Of a stretch of DNA of 64,000 bases, positions 13,601 through 21,519 are shown piece by piece. The number at the start of each line of letters is the position of its first letter. Position 1 is the first letter of the stretch. Under the pieces are notes generated by a model. That model was not told the DNA's origin, did not search any database, and was given only the letters and a program-made list of their open reading frames with translations. Made by a program: the position numbers and the translations under genes. Location: contig JANPWX010020521.1 of assembly GCA_024734555.1 (NCBI GenBank), forward strand, positions 51,498-115,497, given 5' to 3'. This stretch comes from Trochalopteron elliotii. Lineage: Eukaryota > Chordata > Aves > Passeriformes > Leiothrichidae.

Positions 13601-15648
13601 TGGTTCAGCAGTATTCCAGAAGTTTCTGCTGTCTTGGCCACCAGCAGGATGCGGTTGTCATATCCCTCCAGTGCAACAACACTATAGGAGTTGCAGTAGC
13701 CAGTTATGTCTGGGATGCTGACAAAAAATGGCTCAAAGGTGACTGCACCACTGTTCTCACCACTACCCAACAGAAAAACCTGGACACCAGCTTCAGAAGT
13801 GAGAAACAAGCCTTGTGGGGATTGGGTGCCATAGAGCAGCGAGTGATTGGGTTGTATCTCTCGTGTGGTCTTAGTGACTTCACCATGACCTGTGACACGT
13901 GTTGGTTGGGCAGCGGTGATGTAGATGAGGTTGGATTGTCCCTGGAAGGGCACTGGCGGCACAAGGAAGGATTTTCCCCACTGGGCAATAGGGTGGAGCT
14001 GTTCCACCACATGATCGCAGCGACTCAACCTGCCCACACAAGTGTGACCACTGAAGACAGCCACCGGTCTCTGTGCCACCACCCGTGTTCCGGAAAGATC
14101 AGCTGCGCTCTGGATCTGTGCTGCTTGGAATGGCTCCAGTGGGATGGTAAGGGTGGAGCCACGTCGGTGCAACCGCCCACCAAAGGTGACATCAGCATTG
14201 AGGTGAATGTTGACTGTGGTGGGTTGATCCCAAGCAGCCACCACAAACTGGGCATTGCGGGTGGGGCCGGGGTTGGGGGTGACCACATGGTATTCTGTCC
14301 CCCACCTGTGGACTGGAATAATGACAGCAGAGTCAGCTGCCGTGGGTTTGTCGTTGACCATCACAGCAGTGACAGCAGCAGTGGTCTTCACCACCACAGC
14401 GTTTTCAAAAATTTGGCTTCCCACCATCTCGGCTTGGGGTGGGATCTTCACTAGGACTGGTTGGTTGGCAGCTGCCTGCACTGTCATCCGTAATCCAGGT
14501 CTCTTCATGGAGATGGTGGCAGTGGTGGACGGGGAGGGGCCAGTGAGGAGGAGGAGACGGAAGTCGCTGCGAAGAGTGCGCTGGTCACCATTCTGCAGGA
14601 AGGCCACCAGGAACTCATCACCCAGGTGAGGTGGTGACATCTCAGAGGTGATTCTGGAGGCATGGAGGAGAGCTGGGAGGAGGAAGAAGAGGAGTGGGCA
14701 ATTTGATAGATTATTGACTTGATGGACTATTAATTTGATGGATTATTGATTTGATGGAGATTCGATTGATTTGATGGATAATTGGTTTGATGAATAGTTG
14801 ATTTCATGGATCAGTGATTTCTGGATTATTGATTTGGTGGACTACTGACTTGTTAATTTGATCCATTTGGTGCATTATTGATTAATAGATTATTAATTTA
14901 ATGAGTTAATGATGAGATAAATTGTTGGCTTGATGGACTTCCAGTCTGATAGACCTTTGATTTCATTTGCTAGACCATTCATGTAATGGATCATTGATTT
15001 AATGGATTATTGATTCAATAGATTATTGAGCCAATGGACTTTTGAGTCAATGGATTAATTGATTGATGGACTTTTTATTGGGCAGACTGTTGATTTGATG
15101 AAGTGTTAATTTCATGGGTCATTGATTTTGATTTGACAGTTTATTGAGTTTATGGACTCATTATTTGATGGGATAATATTTTGGAGAAAAAAATTAAATT
15201 AACATTGAACTGATGGATTATTGCTTTAATGGATTACAGATTTGATGGACTTGATTGATTTTATGAACTAATAATTTCTTAGATCATTGATTTGATGGAG
15301 TATTTATTTGATCATTGATTTGATTAATTTTTCATACACTCATTCTCCAGCTGGGAGAGTGAACTCTGAACAAATATTTAGTTAATTAGATTAATCTGTT
15401 GGATCATCATTCACAGGAACAAACCATTTGAACAATCATGAATTTGATGAAATCCCAATTAATTCCCGGGGCAAGAGATGGAGCTTTTGGGCTGGGAAAT
15501 CGCTCTTCTGGACTGGAAAACCCTTATTTTGAGGAAATTCAAAATTGAGGAAATTGAGGATTTGGGGAGAATTTTACAGCTTCTCAGGCATTTTCCCACG
15601 TTTTTTCAACTTACCCCAGAGCATAACAATCCAGAACCATCTCAGCAT
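4628..15648 (-). CDS. FCGBP-like: FCGBP-like secreted mucus protein, 12 exons, ~1,667 aa
   Basis: Coding exons on the minus strand: 15648-15615, 14672-13419, 12732-12416, 11946-11616, 11048-10585, 9411-8850, 8665-8073, 7826-7253, 6288-6089, 5680-5300, 5061-4775, 4634-4628. All have AG/GT borders and joined phases stay open. Domains: signal peptide (1-17), IgGFc-binding domain (about 20-420), VWD1 (455-625), VWC/TILa-like module, VWD2 (700-870), C8, TIL, TILa, VWD3 (1100-1270), C8, TIL, TILa, VWD4 (1490-1640). Family knowledge: FCGBP is a disulfide-linked mucus component secreted by goblet-type cells. This copy is far shorter than mammalian FCGBP. VWD1 lacks C8-TIL and the C-terminus stops right after VWD4. 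Orthology to mammalian FCGBP versus a bird paralogue cannot be settled here. Confidence 0.85.
4775..5061 (-). CDS. FCGBP-like: FCGBP-like exon 11: second half of VWD4
   Basis: Starts VNGLFTRPPTTIS and carries SRLCAPCGNFNGNPRDDLKL (a CAPC version of the CxxC) and VVDMWKSRDFAG. Donor GGATG|GTAAGT in phase 2. Confidence 0.88.
5300..5680 (-). CDS. FCGBP-like: FCGBP-like exon 10: TILa and first half of VWD4
   Basis: Starts AGETVTFNNCSKECHCH. The VWD4 entry reads CQIKPGATLTTFDGVAGP, without GDPH, so no autocleavage is expected. 127 codons in phase 0. Confidence 0.88.
6089..6288 (-). CDS. FCGBP-like: FCGBP-like exon 9: TIL domain
   Basis: Encodes LSCPPNSHYELCTRTCDLTC, GCFEGCQCDEGFVFDGDSCV and CGCLHRGRYLK, a complete TIL domain. 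Acceptor TTCTCCAG, donor CTCAAG|GTCAGG (weaker than the others). Confidence 0.88.
6300..7240. repeat. Degenerate intron 8 repeats
   Basis: About 900 bp of loosely repeated phrases (TTTTTCAAAATTTGAGG, TTTTCC), purine/pyrimidine biased, with no exon. The open frames reported by simple translation here are intronic. Confidence 0.6.
7253..7826 (-). CDS. FCGBP-like: FCGBP-like exon 8: second half of VWD3 and C8
   Basis: Starts VDLEHYTLPLV. The normal CGLCGN motif reads LCGLGGDYDGD, so the second Cys of the CxxC is missing. It is followed by a complete C8 (CGIIRDAEGPFQACH ... AWRTKEFC). Donor TTCTGCC|GTAAGT, phase 1. Confidence 0.92.
8073..8665 (-). CDS. FCGBP-like: FCGBP-like exon 7: TIL, TILa and first half of VWD3
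   Basis: Starts ALSCPPHSHYELCGSPCQPTC (trypsin-inhibitor-like fold), continues with CFCDTGYVLSGSDCV and a TILa module, then VSGDPHYVTFDGRTF with an intact GDPH motif. Donor GTGATG|GTAAGT, phase 0. Confidence 0.92.
8690..8822. repeat. G-rich GGGA repeat in intron 6
   Basis: Runs of GGGAGGGAGGGA on the plus strand give many G-tracts in about 100 bp, compatible with G-quadruplex formation. The transcribed gene runs on the other strand, so the RNA would be C-rich. Confidence 0.7.
8850..9411 (-). CDS. FCGBP-like: FCGBP-like exon 6: second half of VWD2 and C8
   Basis: Begins VDGAFVSLPF, carries VCGLCGNANGDPDDDF with an intact CGLC motif, and then a full C8 domain (CGVITQAGGPFQECH, FLQDCAFDACHYKGH, ETWRTAEFC). 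Phase 0 in, phase 1 out. Confidence 0.92.
9470..9715. other. AT-rich part of intron 5
   Basis: T-rich simple sequence of mixed TTTTATTT phrases. No exon is seen. Confidence 0.5.
9715..10580. repeat. Degenerate GGGGAAAA-type intron repeats with assembly break
   Basis: Intron 5 is filled with imperfect units such as GGGGAATTTGAGGGAAAAGG. It contains a single N at 10331, a 62-nt direct duplication (10171-10232 and 10344-10405) and an inverted exon fragment (10233-10330). Confidence 0.8.
10233..10330 (+). other. Inverted 98-nt copy of exon 5 next to a 1-N gap
   Basis: These 98 nt are the exact reverse complement of 10602-10699, inside exon 5, as far as I can align by eye. They end at the N at 10331. 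The most likely cause is an assembly fold-back error. Confidence 0.85.
10585..11048 (-). CDS. FCGBP-like: FCGBP-like exon 5: TILa/VWC-like module and first half of VWD2
   Basis: Encodes a cysteine-rich module (HEEFWEDGSCQKRCQCEV) and then GTGDPHYTTFDGVRF, the VWD start with an intact GDPH motif. Family knowledge: GDPH in FCGBP is cleaved autocatalytically between Asp and Pro. It ends in phase 0 at GTCAAG|GTGGG. Confidence 0.88.
11030..11560. repeat. Three diverged copies of an intron/acceptor segment
   Basis: The phrase TTGATGCCTACAA recurs near 11043, 11358 and 11512, and the first two copies share further matched blocks such as AATTCCATGTGTT and GGACACCTG. The first copy overlaps the acceptor of exon 5. 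This may mark the place where the VWD1 C8-TIL exons were lost. Confidence 0.6.
11616..11946 (-). CDS. FCGBP-like: FCGBP-like exon 4: second half of VWD1, no C8
   Basis: Starts VNNKPTNFPATLEDG and carries the ICGLCGNFNEDTDDE calcium/CxxC segment. It is 331 nt long against 562-574 nt for the equivalent exons of VWD2 and VWD3, because it ends at CQEDCGDQ...GMEGC without a C8 domain. Confidence 0.85.
12416..12732 (-). CDS. FCGBP-like: FCGBP-like exon 3: linker and first half of VWD1
   Basis: Encodes a cysteine-rich linker (DPCRQVHCRPKESC) and the VWD1 start with YHTFDGASVSSHGGCRYTLA. The usual GDPH autocleavage motif is replaced by GSPSLQYH, so this domain should not self-cleave. It ends in phase 0 at ATCCAG|GTTAGT. 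Confidence 0.85.
12800..13400. other. AT-rich intron 2
   Basis: Almost pure A/T with TATATAT and TTATAATAATAT phrases. No exon is seen. Confidence 0.6.
13419..14672 (-). CDS. FCGBP-like: FCGBP-like exon 2: IgGFc-binding domain
   Basis: A single 1,254-nt exon (418 codons, phase 1 to phase 1) encodes the whole N-terminal IgGFc-binding domain of FCGBP type. Recognisable segments include GDEFLVAFLQN, GTEYHVVTP, RPVAVFSGHTC, HPIAQWGKSFLVPP, GTEYSWVGI and FGVWNVGMG. The acceptor is CCTCCCAG|CTCTCC and the donor CAGTG|GTGAGT. Conserved Cys residues lie in SGHTCVGRLSRCDHV. The function in mucus binding is inferred from the family. Confidence 0.9.
14700..15335. repeat. TTGATGGATTATTGATT degenerate tandem repeat, intron 1
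   Basis: About 630 bp of imperfect 14-28 bp units built on TTGATTTGATGGATTA. It fills most of intron 1 of the FCGBP-like gene and has no coding value. Confidence 0.85.
15615..15648 (-). CDS. FCGBP-like: FCGBP-like exon 1: start and signal peptide
   Basis: The ATG opens MLRWFWIVMLW, and the exon ends at a G|GTAAGT donor in phase 1. Joined to the next exon it continues ALLHASRITSE, a convincing hydrophobic secretion signal. This is why I place the start here and not at the internal Met codons of exon 2. Confidence 0.7.
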
Positions 15649-15999
15649 ATCTGCTTTTCCCAAGCTGCCCTCCATGATGTTCTGGGGTGCAAAAGGCGAA
15701 AAAAACCAGTCAAATTCTCATATTTTTTGAATCCTCACCAGAATTTCCCCAAATTTCACCATTTCTTCACATAAAATTCACACTAATCCCCAAAATCTGT
15801 GTGTTTCAGCCTTGATCTCATCCCAGAATTCAGTGTTGTACTAAATTTGTCCCCAAAATCTGTTTTTCTCATCCAAGCTATCCTCAAATTCATTATTTTA
15901 ACTGCATTTACTCAAAAATATAAATTTTCTTGCACCTGGTGCCAAAATTTGCTTTTGTCAGGGCATTTCCACATGCCTTCCCCCATCATCCAAGGTACC

Positions 16000-16700
16000 T
16001 TTGAATCTTCTTTCCCTTTTCCTCTTTTTTTCTTTCCTCTTTTCCTCCCTTTTTCTCTTTCCTCTTAATATTTTTTTGTAATTTCCTCTTTTTCCCTTAT
16101 TTCCCCCATTCTTTCTTTTGTTTCATTTTTCCATTTTCTCCTCTTTTCCCAAATCCCATTTTTCCATCCACATCCCATTCTGGCTTTTCGATTTCTCCAA
16201 CTTTTTTCCCTTTTCTATCCCTTTCCCCCCTTTTTACTCCTTTCCTCCACTTTTTAAATTTCCTTGCCCTTTTATCCATTCTTTACCATTTTATCCTTTC
16301 CTCCCCCTTTTCCCTTTTTTTCCTCCACTTGCTTCATTTTTCTTTTCTTCTTGCTCCCTGGTTTCTTTTTTCTACCCCTAGCTCCCTTGTCTCACTTTTC
16401 CCCCTTTTTTTCTGCCTTTTCCCCTTCCCCACATTTTTCCCTACTTTTCTCCCTTCTTTCCCTAGTTTTCATTTTCTTCTCCTTTTTCTTTTTTCTCCCT
16501 TTTTCCCCTTTTTCCCCATATCCCACTCATTCCCCTTTTTTTTCTTTTCCTCTCTTCTTTCCCAATTTCCCTTTCCTTCCCCTTTTTCCTTTCCTCCTTC
16601 TTTTTCCATTTTTTCCTCTCTTCTTCCTTTCCTTCCTTTTCCCCCTCTCTTGTTTCCTTCCATTCCTGTATCCTGCCCTTTTCTCCCCCAAATCCTGTCA
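16000..16700. repeat. Long polypyrimidine tract upstream of the FCGBP-like gene
   Basis: About 700 bp are almost only C and T on the plus strand (TTTTCCCTTTCC phrases), i.e. a polypurine tract on the gene strand, starting about 350 bp upstream of exon 1. All open frames here are low complexity. It may lie in the promoter region. Confidence 0.85.
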
Positions 16701-16737
16701 CAAACATTCCAATCCCACTGCTCCTAGGACCAGATCC

Positions 16738-16790
16738 TGCGGTGGCAGGGGGAGGGGGGGGTGGTGGCAGGAAGGGGGGAGCTGCAGGAG
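16738..16790 (+). other. G-rich segment, possible G-quadruplex
   Basis: Contains runs of 5, 8 and 6 G plus several GG pairs within about 50 bp, next to the polypyrimidine tract. G-quadruplex formation is an inference from the G-runs. Confidence 0.5.
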
Positions 16791-17335
16791 TTTGCAGGTG
16801 AATTTCCCACTTTAGGGTCTTTCCTGAAAAAAAATTATCAGTTATTAGATCTGCATTTGCCCTTACCTGCCTTTGTCTCCGTTTGATCCCCAGCTTAGCT
16901 CCGTATCCCCAAAGTGCTCCGTTTTATCCCCAAACCTGTGAAGAAAACACTATTCCGGGACAGCAAATCTGGCTCCTCCCTCAATTATTTTTTAATTTTG
17001 GCAGAAAAAGGGGAAAGAAAATGACTAATCCAGGACACCCCCAGGGGACCGCCCCACCCAATGACGTGAGATAATTTTTGGCCAGAAAAGGTGAAAACAG
17101 AGAGAAAAACAAGGGGTTTTTGTTAAAACTGATGTCAAAAATTGGCATTACCAGATATCAAGGGTTTTTTTCCCCAATGTGGTTTAAATTATTCCACAAT
17201 AACAAGGAGGTGAGGGAGAAAGAATAGCATATTTTTTTGAGAAAAAGAGGGTGTGATTTGGGTAAATAAAAGAGGGGAAAAGGGAAAAACGGGAAGGGGA
17301 GGGAGGGATTTTTTTAAAAAAAAGCATTTTGTGGG

Positions 17336-18133
17336 TTGAGGAATTGATGGGCTCAATAGACCCAGGCCAATGGCATGAGGTGCACCAAGGGAAAGTGCCA
17401 GGTCCTGCCCTTGGGTCACAACAACTTCAGCAGCTCCAAGATGGGGCACAGCGGTTGGGAAGCTGCTCATTATAAAAGGCCCTGGGGGTGCTCATGACAG
17501 CAGCAAAACCTGAGTCAGGTGCTACAGGTGGCCAAGAAGGCCAGTGGCCCCTGGGCTGCCCCAGCCATGGTGTGGCAGCAGGAGCAGGGCAGTGACCACG
17601 CCTGTGCTGGCACTGCTGAAGCCACACCTTAAACCCTGGGGGCAGTTTAGGGTCCCTCATGGCAAGAAAGACTTTAAGGGGCTGGAGCGTGTCCAGAGAA
17701 GGGAACGGAGCTGGGCAAGGGTCTGGAGAACCAGGACCGGCTGAGGGAGCTTGGGGCAGCTCAGCCTGTGGAAAAAGATGATTAGGGGTGGCTTTATCAC
17801 ACTCTGCAATTACCTGGAAAAGGGGTTGTTGCCAGGTGTGAATGAGTTTTTTCTCCCAGGCAACTAGCAGCAGGGCAAGAGGAAATGGTCTCTAGCTGTT
17901 CCAGGGAAGGATCGGGCTGGACATCAGGAGGAATTTCTTCACAGAAAGGGTAATTGGGCATTGGAATGGTCTGCTCAGGGAGGTTGGTGCAATCACCATC
18001 CCTGGAGTGTTCAAGAAACACCTGGACATGGCATTCAGTGCTGTGGTCTGCTTGACATGGGGTGTTCAGTCAAAGGTTGGATTTGAGGATCTTGGAGTTC
18101 TCTTCCAGCCCTAATGATCCTGTGATTCTGTGA
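17336..18133 (+). mobile_element. CR1 LINE fragment, 3' end
   Basis: Typical avian CR1 phrases occur in order: CCAATGGCATGAGG, GTCCTGCCCTTGGGTCACAA, GCTGGAGCGTGTCCAGAGAA, CAGGAGGAATTTCTTC, GAGTTCTCTTCCAGCCCTAA, and the tail ATCCTGTGATTCTGTGA. Only the 3' part of the element is present (5' truncated, as usual), and the ORF2 reading frame is broken. It lies between the two minus-strand genes, in the opposite orientation. Confidence 0.93.
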
Positions 18134-18450
18134 GTAGGAGTCAAGGGTGGGAAGGTGCAAAGTTGTGCCTTGTATGTTTTGTGTGTCTTGTGATGTAGAA
18201 GTGTGTTGTAGGTGCGGCATTTTGGGGGTGCATGCCAGGCTGTTGTGGGTTGTGTCTGCTCTGCACACACAGACTTCATATTGCACAAGACCCCAGAAAT
18301 TAACACTCAAAAAAGCAAAATTGGATTAATTCTGCCACATTTCGTCCCCAAACCCCTCAGATGCCCTGCAACTGTGGGAACAGTGAGGGTGATGGTGACA
18401 TAAGTGTGATGACATCACCATGGGTGCCATGACAATGACAAAGATAGACA
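18134..18450. other. Spacer between CR1 and the NIDO gene 3' end
   Basis: TG-rich sequence without a recognisable exon. Confidence 0.4.
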
Positions 18451-18577
18451 CTGCAATGTCTCAGCTGTAATTTTATTACTCTCATGGAGGCTGGCATTAT
18501 CTTGACCTGCACAGTGAATTCATTGGTGATAACAGTGGCAGTGGTGATGTCCCTCCGGTCTACTCCCCTCAATTCAC
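18450..18577 (-). other. NIDO gene last exon, mostly 3' UTR
   Basis: The acceptor TCTCCTCTAG at 18578 leads at once to TGA (18574-18576). AATAAA lies at 18472-18477 on the gene strand. This supports the NIDO gene ending here and not running on into the FCGBP-like gene. Confidence 0.6.
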
Positions 18578-21505
18578 CTAGAGGAGATATCAACAGCCCA
18601 GGAGCAAGAGCCACTTTCCACTCAAATCCCCAGTACACCCCCAAAATCCCAATATTCCCCTCAGAAATCCAAATTTTCCTCGCAAATTATCTCATAGAAT
18701 TCCCGCCTTTCCCCAAATGCCTGATTTTCTCCAGTTCCTAATTTGCCCCTAAATTCTCAATATTCCAACCAAGAGTCCTGCTGTTCCCCCCAGATTCCTA
18801 ATTTTCCCCAACAAATCCTGTCTTCCCCTAAATTCATGGTGGTCTTCCCACAGTCACAAATTGTTGCCCCAAATTCCCACTTTCCCCCCTCACTCCTGAA
18901 TTTATCCCCCAGATTCCCACTTTTTCTCAAAAATCCCAATTTTCTCCTCCAACTTACAACCAGCACTTGTTATTCAGCTGCGGAGGATCCACACCTGTCA
19001 CCTGGAAGTCATCCACCTGAAAGACCCAGCGTCCCGGGACCTTGACGTTGGAGGTGGTGGTGATGTTGATGATGGCATCAGTTTGGGATCCGGGAATGTT
19101 GTAGAAGTTGGTGTCATCACCACTATTGAATCCTGCCTGGAAAATTGAGGTGGGGGGAATCTAGAGGGCTGACCCCATTCAAAGGGATAGTGGGCCTCAA
19201 AAATGATTTTAGGATGCAAACATATTTGGTATCACCCAAAAATTATGTGGACCAATGCATGACCATCCCTATTACGATCATCATCTCCAGAAGAAGGGTG
19301 GACAACTTCCGGTCTTCATCACCATCATCATCATCATCATCTCCAATAGTTGGGATGGGCCAACTTGTGACCCTCATCATTATCATCTCCAGAAGCTGGG
19401 ACAGTACAACTTGACCTCCCCAAAAATGTTGTGAGCCAATCCGGGACCTTAATCATTATCATGATCATCATCATCCCCAGGAAATGGGATGGGCCAATCC
19501 CTAACCTTCATCATCATCATCCTCAGAACATGGAGTGGGACAACCTCCCCCTCCTCCTCCACCCTCCCCACCTACATGTGCTGGGGTCCCCCCGAGTCCC
19601 GTTTCAGCGTCCCCGTCACTCGCTGCCCCCGTGGTCCACTGGATGTCCCAGTAGTTGAAGATGATGTAGAACATCTTGGAGTCAGTGGTCAGCACAGCCT
19701 GGAAGGTGTTGCCCTGTAGAGAAAGGTCACAGAGGTCAAGGAAGAGTCATGAAGGTCATGGATGGGTTCTGGAGGTCAAAGATAGGTTGGTCAAAAAGGT
19801 GACCAAGTGGGTCAACAAGAGCCAGTGAGTGACCTTCATGCCCCATGGACCATGGACCTCACCTTTTCAGAGGTGGAGCCATAGTAGGCCACATGGTCCC
19901 AGGTGACCACCAAGGCCCAGGTGGCAGTGAAGGGTTTTTTGGGGAAGTACTGGGTGATGTCCTGGCTGATGTCCTCCAGCAGCACTGGGTCAGTGGTCTG
20001 GCGGTAGAAGATGTCCCCTCCCAGCACGTTATCCACATCTGCCCAGTACGGAGCCACAAAAGGGTGCCCGTCCACCAGAGGGAAGGGGTCAGGGGTGTAT
20101 TGTCTGACAGGCCCATCGAAGGAGATCACTCCATTGTTGTTCACCTGGAGGTGACACCAGGAGAGGGTGGGTGCAACACCTTGACTTGGGTTGTGGATTC
20201 TCAAGATGGACCCTACAAGCACACCAAAAACCACCACCCATAGGGACCCCCCAACACTTATCAACACCCCAAGACCGACTGCCCACAGGGTTCCCCCAAG
20301 ACCAACCAACCATAGGTACCCTCACCCACAGGACCCCCCCAACACCCAAATAAGCCCTCAAGATCCATCAGCCTCCCAAGACACACAACCTACAGGACTC
20401 TCCAAACATCAGATCCATAGAACCCCCTAACAGCAACCACCTCCTGGACCCTCCTGAGACCCACCACCCACAGGACCCCCACAACACCCACCAATTCCCC
20501 CGAGACCCACCTCTCAAGGACTCTTCCAAAATCCACCACCCATGTGATCCCACAATGCCCATCAACATACCCCAAGATCCACCCCACATGGGATCACCCA
20601 AAAGTAACCACCTGCCCCTAAACCAACCAGCCATATGACCACAAAGGACCACACCATCATCCACCATCTTCAGAACCCCCCCAACCCCCCCAGTCCCCCC
20701 AATACCACTAGCCCCCTCAAGATCCCCCACCCATCTGAAGATGTTTCAGTGTCCAAGGATAAAACTCACTATGAACTCAAGAAGGGTTGATTTTGAGGAC
20801 ACACATACACACAGAGACACTTGCCCACACACACCAGGGAAAAATTAAGTAGCAATGGAGGGAGAATTTGGAAAAATTCAGGAAATTCTCAAAAATATGG
20901 AGTTTGGGGTCACCTACGAACACAGTTTGGTAGGTTTTCCCATAGAAGGTGAAAGGAACGGAGAGGGAGATTGCCTCAGATGTCCCGTCATCGTGTTTAG
21001 GGTTGGTTTCATCCCCCTGGTGTGGTCCGTAAGGATAGAGCAGGGATCCTGAGGGAAAATCAGGTTTTGGGAACTGCCTCCAAATTCCCACCCAACTATA
21101 TGGATTTTGGGGTATAACGCAGCAAATTTGGGGTTCCCATGGTCTTGGTTACCTAAAAATGATGTGTCTTCTCCTGGGTTTTCATTGGGAAGCTGGGGTG
21201 AAAGGGAATAACCCCAGTGGAATTACATGGAAATTACACATGGATTTTGGGAGAAGAGTGGGAAAATGACATAATGTGGGTGGGAGAAAGTTTTATTTAG
21301 GTGAAAATACAGGGGTTTTAGGGCAAAGCCCCCAAAATTCACCTTTTTCAGATGAGGTTTTGGTGTCAACCATGGAACCTGGAGAAGAAATAGGAGGGCA
21401 AATGAGTTATCAATCATTTTTCCAACAGGGATGAAAATTACAATACTTTTTCAGAAACAAGCATTTACCTAAAATCAGGAGGAAGAAAACACTAGAGGGT
21501 GACAT
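18574..21505 (-). CDS. Short secreted NIDO-domain protein, alpha-tectorin-like, ~275 aa
   Basis: Predicted coding exons (minus): 21505-21469, 21378-21343, 21173-21153, 21048-20918, 20144-19863, 19713-19576, 19136-18958, 18577-18574. All phases agree. The product has a signal peptide (MSPSSVFFLLILG), a short acidic linker, and then one NIDO domain: LYPYGPHQGDETNPKHDDG, VNNNGVISFDG, FVAPYWADVDN, FQAVLTTDSKMF, AGFNSGD, NVPGRW-like KVPGRWVFQVD. It ends CWL-stop. NIDO domains occur at the start of tectorin-type, MUC4-type and SNED1-type extracellular proteins. Here no VWD, EGF or ZP region follows, and an AATAAA lies 97 nt after the stop. The three tiny 5' exons are less certain than the NIDO exons. 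Confidence 0.75.
18620..18955. repeat. Degenerate TTCCCAATTTTCCCC repeat, last intron of NIDO gene
   Basis: Loose ~25-bp units such as AAATTCCCACTTTCCCCCC. No exon. Confidence 0.6.
18958..19136 (-). CDS. NIDO gene exon 7: end of NIDO domain
   Basis: AGFNSGDDTNFYNIPGS to NNKCWL. Donor TGGTT|GTAAGT in phase 2. Reading through instead gives the same last residue and a stop. Confidence 0.85.
19245..19550. repeat. ~65-bp tandem repeat with CATCAT core, intron 6 of NIDO gene
   Basis: Four to five imperfect units contain TCATCATCATC, CTCCAGAA and GGGATGGGCCAA. Confidence 0.75.
19576..19713 (-). CDS. NIDO gene exon 6
   Basis: 46 codons, GNTFQAVLTTDSKMFYIIFN and IQWTTGAASDGDAETGLGG. Acceptor TTTCTCTACAG, donor GCACAT|GTAGGT. 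Confidence 0.88.
19863..20144 (-). CDS. NIDO gene exon 5: NIDO core
   Basis: 94 codons in phase 0, VNNNGVISFDGPVRQY to YYGSTSEK. Includes PFVAPYWADVDN and ATWALVVTWDHV, diagnostic of the family. Confidence 0.92.
20215..20735. repeat. C-rich degenerate tandem repeat, intron 4 of NIDO gene
   Basis: Units of about 30 bp such as CCACCCACAGGACCCCCCAACA. The reverse strand is G-rich. No exon. Confidence 0.75.
20918..21048 (-). CDS. NIDO gene exon 4: start of NIDO domain
   Basis: Acceptor TTTTCCCTCAG, donor GTGTTC|GTAGGT. Encodes GSLLYPYGPHQGDETNP and ISLSVPFTFYGKTY, the conserved NIDO entry. Confidence 0.88.
21343..21378 (-). CDS. NIDO gene exon 2
   Basis: 36 nt between TTCTCCAG and GTGAAT, phase 1 to 1, encoding SMVDTKTSSEK. 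A 21-nt exon (21173-21153) may follow. It is phase-neutral and could be skipped. Confidence 0.5.
21469..21505 (-). CDS. NIDO gene exon 1: start and signal peptide
   Basis: ATG followed by a hydrophobic stretch SVFFLLIL, ending at TTTTAG|GTAAAT in phase 1. An AT-rich TATTTATA box lies about 50 nt upstream. Confidence 0.6.
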
Positions 21506-21519
21506 ACTTGACCCTTAAA

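Noticed and set aside
17336..18310. Several short open frames between the two genes
   Set aside because: They lie in or next to the 5'-truncated CR1 fragment and do not match its reverse transcriptase frame.
18450..21505. NIDO exons as the 5' part of the FCGBP-like gene
   Set aside because: The last NIDO exon leads to a stop and an AATAAA, its donor phase (2) does not fit FCGBP-like exon 2 (phase 1), and the FCGBP-like gene has its own start and signal peptide.
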